This document shows, in pieces, positions 4,762 through 10,649 of a DNA stretch of 10,649 bases. Origin of the DNA: JAKEGK01 sp050116575 (GTDB lineage Bacteria > Pseudomonadota > Gammaproteobacteria > SZUA-152). A program made the position numbers and the translations under genes. Every line of letters starts with the position of its first letter. Positions within the stretch are counted from its first letter, which is position 1. The DNA lies in the NCBI GenBank assembly GCA_050116575.1, contig JASFOJ010000165.1, positions 1 through 10,649 of the forward strand. Direction: 5' to 3'. The notes under the pieces are model-generated. The model did no database searches and had not been told where the DNA came from. It saw only the letters and a program-made list of their open reading frames with translations.

Positions 4762-6539
4762 TGACTAACGACACCCATACCGCAAACTATACCGCCAAAG
4801 ATAAGCAGCGGGTGGCATTCACCGCCGTTATGCTGGCGTTCGTGACGTTTATGCTGCTATGGCGCGCCGTCGACCTGCACGTGGTCAGTAAGGACTTCCT
4901 GCAAAATCAGGGTGATGCCCGTTACCTGCGGGAAGTGCAGATACCCGCCGACCGGGGCATGATTGTCGACCGCAACGGCGAACCCCTGGCCATCAGTGCG
5001 CCGGTCAATTCCGTCTGGGCCAATCCCAAGGAACTAATCAAGGCACGCCAGGACTGGGTGCGCCTGTGTGTGGTGTTAAATATTGATATCAACGACTTAC
5101 AGCAGCAGCTGGCCAGCCACGCTGATAAGGAATTTATGTATCTCAAACGTCAGGTGATTCCCGACGTGGCGCAACGGGTCAAGCAACTTAATATTCCCGG
5201 CGTGTTCCTGACCCAGGAAAACCGCCGATACTATCCGGCCGGCGAAGTCACGGCCCATGTCATCGGCTTTACTAATATCGACGATGTGGGGCAGGAAGGC
5301 GTGGAACTGGCGCTGGACGACCGGTTGCGGGGTACGCCGGGCAGCATGCGCGTGATTAAAAACCGGTTGGGCCAGGTTGTCGAAGAAGTGGAGCAGGTTC
5401 GCCCGCCGCAGCACGGCAAGGATGTGGTACTGACCATCGACCGCCGTATCCAGTACCTGGCTTACCGGGAATTGAAATCAGCCGTCCAGAAAAACCGCGC
5501 CACGTCCGGTTCCATCGTTATTCTCGATGCGCGCAACGGCGAAATACTGGCAATGGTTAATCAGCCTTCCTATAATCCAAACAATAAAGATGAGTTGCAG
5601 CTTGACCATTTACGTAACCGGGCCATTACGGACGTTTTTGAACCCGGCTCCACCATGAAACCTTTTACCATTGCGGCGGCGCTGGAGTCCGGCAAATACA
5701 ATCCGCATACCATCGTGGACACCACCCCCGGCCTTTATCGGGTCGGCCACAAAGTCATCCGCGACCATCGCAATTACGGCGCCATCAATGTAACAACGGT
5801 GATCCAGAAATCCAGTAATGTGGGCGCCAGCAAGATTGCTCTGTCCATTGAACCGCGTACCCTGTGGAAGGTCTTCGCCGGTGCTGGATTTGGCGAGACC
5901 ACCGGCGTGCGTTTTCCCGGTGAGTCCACCGGTTTGTTGTCGGATTATTATGGCTGGCGCAAAATCGAAAGAGCCACGTTGTCCTACGGCTATGGTCTTT
6001 CGGTAACACCCTTGCAGTTGGCCCGCGCGTACACGCTGTTTGCCGGCAACGGTTCCTTGCAGCCGGTAACGCTGGTGCGGCGTACCAGCAACCGGCGCGA
6101 CCCCAGTCTTTATTATCAATCCGAACCGGTAGTGAGTGAGCAAACCATCAAGCAAGTGCGCAAGATGATGCAGGCGGTGGTGGGCGACGGCGGTACCGGC
6201 ACGCGGGCCCAGGTGCCCGGTTATAAAATTGCCGGCAAGACGGGCACGGTAAAGAAAAGCGGTAAAGGCGGTTACCTGGACGACAGCTATGTGTCGGTCT
6301 TTGTAGGCATGGCGCCGGCCACCCGGCCACGGTTGATTATGGCGGTGGTGGTCAATGACCCGCACGGCGAGGAGTATTACGGCGGTGCCGTGGCGGCGCC
6401 GGTGTTTTCCCGGGTAATGGCCGGCACGTTGCGGTTGCTGGATGTTCCGCCCGATGATTTACCGTCACTGCGGGGAACGCAAGTGGCATTGTTGGCGGAT
6501 GCAGGATCGGGAGGTTCTCATTTGGGAGAAACTCAATGA
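4758..6539 (+). CDS. ftsI: Peptidoglycan transpeptidase FtsI (PBP3)
   Basis: FtsI is the class B penicillin-binding protein that cross-links septal peptidoglycan together with FtsW. It has 593 residues (E. coli 588). A membrane anchor lies at about 19-38, followed by the dimerisation/pedestal domain with PADRGMIVDRNGEPLA (63-78). The transpeptidase domain carries all three active-site motifs: S298-T-M-K301 with the nucleophilic serine, S352-S-N354, and K494-T-G496. YGYG (410-413) and the GQEGVE segment (178-183) are also typical. The catalytic set is intact. There is a short Gly/Ser tail after 580 and no frameshift. The ATG overlaps the ftsL stop (ATGA); a second ATG follows directly, so initiation could be one codon later. 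The stop likewise overlaps the murE start, suggesting translational coupling. Confidence 0.98.
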   Translation: MMTNDTHTANYTAKDKQRVAFTAVMLAFVTFMLLWRAVDLHVVSKDFLQNQGDARYLREVQIPADRGMIVDRNGEPLAISAPVNSVWANPKELIKARQDWVRLCVVLNIDINDLQQQLASHADKEFMYLKRQVIPDVAQRVKQLNIPGVFLTQENRRYYPAGEVTAHVIGFTNIDDVGQEGVELALDDRLRGTPGSMRVIKNRLGQVVEEVEQVRPPQHGKDVVLTIDRRIQYLAYRELKSAVQKNRATSGSIVILDARNGEILAMVNQPSYNPNNKDELQLDHLRNRAITDVFEPGSTMKPFTIAAALESGKYNPHTIVDTTPGLYRVGHKVIRDHRNYGAINVTTVIQKSSNVGASKIALSIEPRTLWKVFAGAGFGETTGVRFPGESTGLLSDYYGWRKIERATLSYGYGLSVTPLQLARAYTLFAGNGSLQPVTLVRRTSNRRDPSLYYQSEPVVSEQTIKQVRKMMQAVVGDGGTGTRAQVPGYKIAGKTGTVKKSGKGGYLDDSYVSVFVGMAPATRPRLIMAVVVNDPHGEEYYGGAVAAPVFSRVMAGTLRLLDVPPDDLPSLRGTQVALLADAGSGGSHLGETQ

Positions 6540-8083
6540 TGCCCGCCATGAACAAAGACCCATCGAAAACATTACAACAGTTACTGGCCGAGATTGCACC
6601 GGTCAATGCGGAAGACGATTGTCAGGTGAGCGGATTGTCCCTGAACAGCAGGGCGGTGGAACCCGGTTATGTTTTCTTTGCCCTGGCCGGCCACCGCGAA
6701 CACGGTTTTAACTACGCCGCCAACGCTATTCGCCGCGGCGCCTGCGCGGTGGTGTGGGAAGCGGAAACGCTGGACGACGACGTGGTATTGCTCGAACCCG
6801 ATGCCGCCAGCCGCGTGCCGTTGATCCCGGTAGTCAACCTGAAACAACAGGTGGGCCGGATCTCGGAACGTTTTTATGATGAACCGTCAAAGCAGCTTTG
6901 TATGATCGGCGTCACCGGCACCAATGGCAAAACATCCTGCAGCCAGTTTCTGGCGCAGGCGTTAAACGCCGATGAAGCCAGTTGTGTTATCGGTACGCTG
7001 GGTAACGGATTTGTGGGCAACCCGCAGGACGCAACCCATACCACGCCGGATGCCGTCACGTTACACGGTTTGCTGGCACAATACCGGGATCAAAATGCCA
7101 AAAATGTTGTTATGGAAGTGTCGTCTCACGGATTAAGCCAGGGGCGGGTCGCGGGTATTGCGTTCGATATTGCCATTTTTACCAACCTTAGCCGTGATCA
7201 TCTCGACTACCACGGTGATATGACCGCCTATGGTGAAGCTAAAAAGTTGTTATTCGAATCGCCCACCCTTAAGACCGCGATTGTTAACGCGGATGATGAT
7301 TTCGGGCGCGACCTTGCCGATTCCCTGCAGGAGCGGATGCAGGTTATTCGTTATGGTGTGACGCATGATGCCGCTGTGGATGTGCGCGCCTCCAAGGTTC
7401 GGCTGGATAATGCCGGCGTGCATTTTGATGTTATTACGCCGTGGGGCAGCGGCATTGTCAGCTCCCCGTTGTTGGGAAGATTTAACGTCAGCAACCTGCT
7501 GGCGGTACTGGCTGGTCTGCTGGTCAAAGAGGTGCGTTTTGAAGACGCCTTGCTGCGCATCAGCCAGCTAACGAATGTTGCAGGGCGCATGGAAAGAGTG
7601 GCCCATGGTGACGAACGCCCTTTATTTGTTGTTGATTATGCCCATACCCCGGACGCCCTGGCCAAGGCGCTGCAATCCCTGCGCTACCACGTGGACCGCC
7701 GCCATCAGGGCAAGTTGTGGTGCGTGTTTGGCTGTGGTGGCGATCGCGACCAGGGTAAACGCGCGGCCATGGGCAATGTTGCCGAAGAATACGCTGACCA
7801 CTTGATAGTTACTGATGACAATCCCCGTACCGAGGCCCCCAGTCATATTGTCGCGCAAATATTGGACGGTATTTATAAGCAGCAGGACGTGGTTGTCAAC
7901 CACGACCGGGTAGCGGCTATCGATTATGCCATTGAACACGCTGGTCAATATGATGCCGTGCTGGTGGCCGGAAAAGGTCATGAAGCGTATCAGATTGTCG
8001 GAACGGAAAAACATGATTATCCCGGTGATGTAGACATGATTAAACGGTTGTTGGCCCAACGCGCGGATTCACGGAGCAGGTAA
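6536..8083 (+). CDS. murE: UDP-MurNAc-L-Ala-D-Glu:meso-diaminopimelate ligase MurE
   Basis: This cytoplasmic Mur ligase adds the third residue of the peptidoglycan stem peptide using ATP. It has 515 residues (E. coli 495). Motifs: P-loop GVTGTNGKTS (125-134), TTPDAVTLHGL (169-179), VSSHGL (195-200), LSRDHLDYHGDM (218-229), AKKLLF (235-240) with the probable carbamylated lysine K236, NVSN (317-320), VDYAHTPDAL (366-375), GCGGDRDQGKR (399-409), and DNPR (428-431), the signature for meso-diaminopimelate rather than lysine. GKGHE (479-483) is near the C-terminus. The ATG overlaps the ftsI stop (ATGA). GGGAG at 6524-6528, 7 nt upstream, supports this start; in-frame ATGs one and four codons later are alternatives. 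The stop overlaps murF by one base (TAATG). Confidence 0.98.
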   Translation: MMPAMNKDPSKTLQQLLAEIAPVNAEDDCQVSGLSLNSRAVEPGYVFFALAGHREHGFNYAANAIRRGACAVVWEAETLDDDVVLLEPDAASRVPLIPVVNLKQQVGRISERFYDEPSKQLCMIGVTGTNGKTSCSQFLAQALNADEASCVIGTLGNGFVGNPQDATHTTPDAVTLHGLLAQYRDQNAKNVVMEVSSHGLSQGRVAGIAFDIAIFTNLSRDHLDYHGDMTAYGEAKKLLFESPTLKTAIVNADDDFGRDLADSLQERMQVIRYGVTHDAAVDVRASKVRLDNAGVHFDVITPWGSGIVSSPLLGRFNVSNLLAVLAGLLVKEVRFEDALLRISQLTNVAGRMERVAHGDERPLFVVDYAHTPDALAKALQSLRYHVDRRHQGKLWCVFGCGGDRDQGKRAAMGNVAEEYADHLIVTDDNPRTEAPSHIVAQILDGIYKQQDVVVNHDRVAAIDYAIEHAGQYDAVLVAGKGHEAYQIVGTEKHDYPGDVDMIKRLLAQRADSRSR

Positions 8084-9435
8084 TGGTCGGTTGCGAATTA
8101 TCGTTAACGGAAGTGGCGCCGGCAGTGGATGGCACATTGAACGGTGAGGATACTGTTTTTCACGGAGTTACCACCGACTCACGTGCGGTTACGCAGGGGC
8201 AATTGTTCGTTGCAATCACGGGGCCTAACTTTGACGCCCATGATTTTGCCGGCGATGCGCAGCAGTCAGGGGCCGCGGCACTGTTGGTGGAGAGGCCGCT
8301 GGATCTGGATATTGCGCAACTGGTGGTAAAAGACAGTCTGCTGGCGTTAGGTAAACTGGCGGCTTATTGGCGCTCCCGGTTGTCGATTCCGGTCGTTGCT
8401 GTGACCGGAAGCAATGGCAAAACCACTGTGAAGGAAATGCTGGCTTCGATTTTTGCCGGCCTGGGTGAGACCCTGGCGACCCGGGGCAATTTGAACAACC
8501 ATATCGGGGTACCGTTAACGTTGTTGAGTATCGGTAAACAGCACAAGGCAGCAGTGATTGAAATGGGTGCCAATCACCCCGGTGAGATTGCCTACTTGAC
8601 GGACATTACCCGGCCGCAGGTGGCGGTGATCAACAATGCCGCGGCGGCGCATCTGGAAGGTTTCGGCTCGCTGGAGGGTGTGGCCAAGGCTAAAGGGGAA
8701 ATCTACCAGGGCCTGGATAAAGACGGTGTTGCAGTCATCAATGCCGACGATCGTTTTGCTCCCCTGTGGAAGGAACTGACAAAAGACCACAAAACACTAA
8801 CCTTCGGATTGCAAAACGCTGCCGATGTTCATTGCCAATGGAGCGGTGACATTAACGGTAACCGGTTGGACGTGCAAACCCCGGCAGGTGATTTTCAGTG
8901 CACGTTGCAATTGCTGGGTAAACATAACGTGATGAACGCGCTGGCGGCAACGGCCGTGGCGGCGGCCGCCAGTGTCGATGTGCAGGTCATTGCCGAGGGT
9001 ATTAACGCGTTGCAGGCTGTTCCCGGCCGTTTGCAGTTGAAACAGGGCGCTAAAGGATCGCGAGTGATCGATGATACCTACAACGCCAACCCCAGTTCGT
9101 TGGTTGCCGGTTTGGATGTTTTGGCGGCAAGCCCGGGCCGGAAATTCCTGGTGCTGGGCGACATGGGGGAATTGGGCGACAACACCCTGGAATTGCACCA
9201 GCAGGCCGGTGCCGATGCGGCAAAGCTGAACATTGACCGGGTATTTACCCTGGGTGGTTTCAGCCAGGAAGCGGCGCAGGCTTTTGGTGAGAACGGCCAG
9301 CACTTTGAAGATGTTGATCAGCTGATTCAGGCCATCTTACCCAAACTTTCCAAAGATGTGACGGTGCTGGTTAAGGGGTCACGGATGATGAAAATGGAGC
9401 GTGTGGTTCAGGCACTGGCGGAACAACAGTCCTGA
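8083..9435 (+). CDS. murF: UDP-MurNAc-tripeptide:D-Ala-D-Ala ligase MurF
   Basis: MurF attaches D-Ala-D-Ala to UDP-MurNAc-tripeptide with ATP, completing the pentapeptide precursor that MraY uses. It has 450 residues (E. coli 452). Motifs: GVTTDSRAVTQGQLF (28-42) in the substrate-binding domain, P-loop VTGSNGKTTVKEML (107-120), RGNLNNHIGVPLTL (134-147), IEMGANHPGEIAYL (159-172), NNAAAAHLEGFGS (184-196), LGKHNVMNALAA (278-289), DDTYNANPSS (330-339) and LGDMGELG (358-365). The ATG shares a base with the murE stop (TAATG), and GGAG at 8073-8076, 6 nt upstream, is a good ribosome binding site. No defects are seen. Unlike its upstream neighbours, it is followed by a long 116-nt gap before mraY. 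Confidence 0.98.
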   Translation: MVGCELSLTEVAPAVDGTLNGEDTVFHGVTTDSRAVTQGQLFVAITGPNFDAHDFAGDAQQSGAAALLVERPLDLDIAQLVVKDSLLALGKLAAYWRSRLSIPVVAVTGSNGKTTVKEMLASIFAGLGETLATRGNLNNHIGVPLTLLSIGKQHKAAVIEMGANHPGEIAYLTDITRPQVAVINNAAAAHLEGFGSLEGVAKAKGEIYQGLDKDGVAVINADDRFAPLWKELTKDHKTLTFGLQNAADVHCQWSGDINGNRLDVQTPAGDFQCTLQLLGKHNVMNALAATAVAAAASVDVQVIAEGINALQAVPGRLQLKQGAKGSRVIDDTYNANPSSLVAGLDVLAASPGRKFLVLGDMGELGDNTLELHQQAGADAAKLNIDRVFTLGGFSQEAAQAFGENGQHFEDVDQLIQAILPKLSKDVTVLVKGSRMMKMERVVQALAEQQS

Positions 9436-9551
9436 ATGGCAATAAATAGTAGAAAGCAAAACCACGATACTGCATACAACGAACGGAACAAATACGCGAA
9501 ACACGACCAAAAAGACGACCAAAGGGAAACGAAAAGGAAAACAAGGCGCCA
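9436..9551 (+). repeat. T-poor murF-mraY spacer with 12-bp tandem repeat and an open 43-codon frame
   Basis: The 116-nt gap is rich in A and has only eight T on the plus strand, none at all from 9494 to 9552. It holds a tandem repeat, ACGACCAAA at 9503-9511 and 9515-9523 (period 12). An ATG at 9436, directly after the murF stop, opens a frame of 43 codons that ends at TAA 9565-9567, inside mraY. The predicted peptide is very rich in Lys, Arg, Asn, Gln and Asp. No Shine-Dalgarno sequence lies close to that ATG, so a real gene is doubtful. AAGG at 9543-9546 serves mraY, 5 nt before its ATG. Confidence 0.6.
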
Positions 9552-10634
9552 ATGTTACTTTATTTAACCGAGTACCTGACAAAACTGCACAGTGGATTTA
9601 GTGTATTCCAGTATTTGACGCTGCGCACCATATTGGGTGTGCTAACGGCTTTGGTGATCTCCTTTATCATCGGGCCGCTTATGATCAAACGATTAAGCCA
9701 CTATCAGATCGGCCAACATGTGCGTGATGACGGTCCGGAATCCCATTTAACCAAGGCCGGCACCCCCACCATGGGCGGGGCCCTGATTCTGGTGGCGGTA
9801 GCAATCAGCACCTTGCTGTGGGGTGATTTGACCAACCGCTACGTGTGGGTCGTGCTGATCGTCACAATGGTGTTCGGCGCGGTGGGCTGGGTGGACGATT
9901 ACCGCAAACTTGTGAAAAAGCAGTCGGAAGGACTCAAAGCCCGCGAGAAATATTTCTGGCAAACGGTCGGCGGTCTGGGTGCCGCATTTTTTCTTTATTA
10001 CACGAAAAGCGAACCTATTGAAACATCGTTGATTGTCCCATTCTTTAAAGACGTGGTTATTCCGCTGGGCTGGTTTTTTATTATCTGGAGCTATCTGGTG
10101 ATCGTGGGTTCCAGTAACGCCGTTAACCTTACCGACGGCCTGGACGGTCTGGCCATTATGCCGACCGTGCTGGTAGCCGCCGGTTTGGGCATTATTGCCT
10201 ATGCAACCGGTAACGTTAAGTTTGCCCAATACCTGGGTATTCCATTTGTGTCCGGTGCCGGTGAAGTGGCTGTGTTCTGCGGTGCCATTGTCGGCGCCGG
10301 CCTGGGTTTTCTCTGGTTTAACGCCTATCCCGCCATGGTGTTTATGGGCGATGTGGGTGCGCTGGCGCTGGGCGCCGCATTGGGCGTGATTGCCGTGGTG
10401 GTGCGCCAGGAACTGGTGCTGCTTATTATGGGTGGCGTATTTGTGGTGGAAACCCTGAGTGTGATTATTCAGGTCGCTTCTTTCAAGTTGACCGGCAAGC
10501 GCATTTTTCGCATGGCGCCATTGCATCACCACTTTGAATTGAAAGGCTGGCCCGAGCCGCGGGTTATCGTGCGGTTCTGGATTATTACGGTGATATTAAC
10601 TTTGGTGGGATTGGCGACGTTGAAGATACGTTAA
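9552..10634 (+). CDS. mraY: Phospho-N-acetylmuramoyl-pentapeptide transferase MraY
   Basis: MraY is the integral inner-membrane enzyme that transfers phospho-MurNAc-pentapeptide from UDP to undecaprenyl phosphate, making lipid I. It has 360 residues, the same as E. coli, with about ten hydrophobic segments. Key sites: GTPTMGG (70-76), the catalytic pair D115-D116 in VDDYRKL, NAVNLTDGLDGLA (189-201), D267 in FMGDVGALALG, and MAPLHHHFELKGWPEPRV (321-338) with the H325-H327 triad. The N-terminus (LTEYLTKLHSGFSVFQYLTLRT) aligns with known homologues from the first residue, which supports the ATG at 9552. AAGG 5 nt upstream is the ribosome binding site. The stop TAA shares a base with the next ATG. 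Confidence 0.98.
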   Translation: MLLYLTEYLTKLHSGFSVFQYLTLRTILGVLTALVISFIIGPLMIKRLSHYQIGQHVRDDGPESHLTKAGTPTMGGALILVAVAISTLLWGDLTNRYVWVVLIVTMVFGAVGWVDDYRKLVKKQSEGLKAREKYFWQTVGGLGAAFFLYYTKSEPIETSLIVPFFKDVVIPLGWFFIIWSYLVIVGSSNAVNLTDGLDGLAIMPTVLVAAGLGIIAYATGNVKFAQYLGIPFVSGAGEVAVFCGAIVGAGLGFLWFNAYPAMVFMGDVGALALGAALGVIAVVVRQELVLLIMGGVFVVETLSVIIQVASFKLTGKRIFRMAPLHHHFELKGWPEPRVIVRFWIITVILTLVGLATLKIR

Positions 10635-10649
10635 TGTTAAATAGCTTTT
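10634..10649 (+). CDS. Start of the next dcw gene (five codons only, murD expected)
   Basis: An ATG at 10634 overlaps the last base of the mraY stop (TAATG), like the murE-murF junction. Five codons (M-L-N-S-F) are visible before the window ends. In the gammaproteobacterial dcw order murD usually follows mraY, but these residues are too few to identify it. No strong Shine-Dalgarno sequence is seen; coupling to mraY would explain this. Confidence 0.5.

Noticed and set aside
5610..6365. 251-codon reverse-strand open frame opposite ftsI
   Set aside because: It is antisense to the intact transpeptidase domain and its composition (His, Arg, Gly) is typical of a shadow frame.
9747..10532. 261-codon reverse-strand open frame opposite mraY
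   Set aside because: It is antisense to conserved membrane segments of MraY; the His/Gln-rich product has no domain.

Overview
The window is chromosomal DNA of a gammaproteobacterium. It holds the first part of the division and cell wall (dcw) cluster with its usual left flank. The proteins resemble those of E. coli and Pseudomonas: RsmI has 286 residues and MraY 360, PBP3 has its three active-site motifs, and the RNase P RNA is of bacterial A type. As I recall, the order rsmI, rnpB, mraZ, rsmH, ftsL, ftsI, murE, murF, mraY is the Pseudomonas-type arrangement. I cannot name the genus. No mobile element, CRISPR array or foreign-looking gene is visible.

Left part (1-2640): lpoA, an outer-membrane lipoprotein activator of PBP1A, is read leftward and runs off the edge. 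It diverges from rsmI across a 309-nt spacer that is rich in repeats: an 8-bp-arm palindrome, five copies of ATGCAATA and a perfect 15-bp inverted repeat. After rsmI comes rnpB, with its own recognisable promoter.

Middle (2637-3010): a gene-free leader ends in a near-consensus sigma70 promoter. It is followed by a ladder of TGG-type repeats at exact 10-bp steps, the expected operator of MraZ, which would let the first gene repress its own operon. The last G-run of the ladder is also the Shine-Dalgarno sequence of mraZ, which has to start at TTG.

Right part (3010-10649): mraZ, rsmH, ftsL, ftsI, murE, murF and mraY all run rightward, and the first bases of one more gene follow. MurE and MurF finish the cytoplasmic UDP-MurNAc-pentapeptide, with a DNPR motif in MurE pointing to meso-diaminopimelate. 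MraY moves the product onto undecaprenyl phosphate. FtsL and FtsI (PBP3) act in septal synthesis. RsmI and RsmH modify the same 16S rRNA nucleotide, C1402. Four junctions overlap (ATGA twice, TAATG twice). The three that do not overlap each carry a short tandem duplication of 12 or 15 bp, and two of these duplicate the stop codon in frame.

The gene content is ordinary. The points worth a second look are regulatory and intergenic: the repeat cluster between lpoA and rsmI, the long MraZ ladder merging with the ribosome binding site, the duplicated stops, and the T-poor spacer before mraY. I found no sign of a new biological system.
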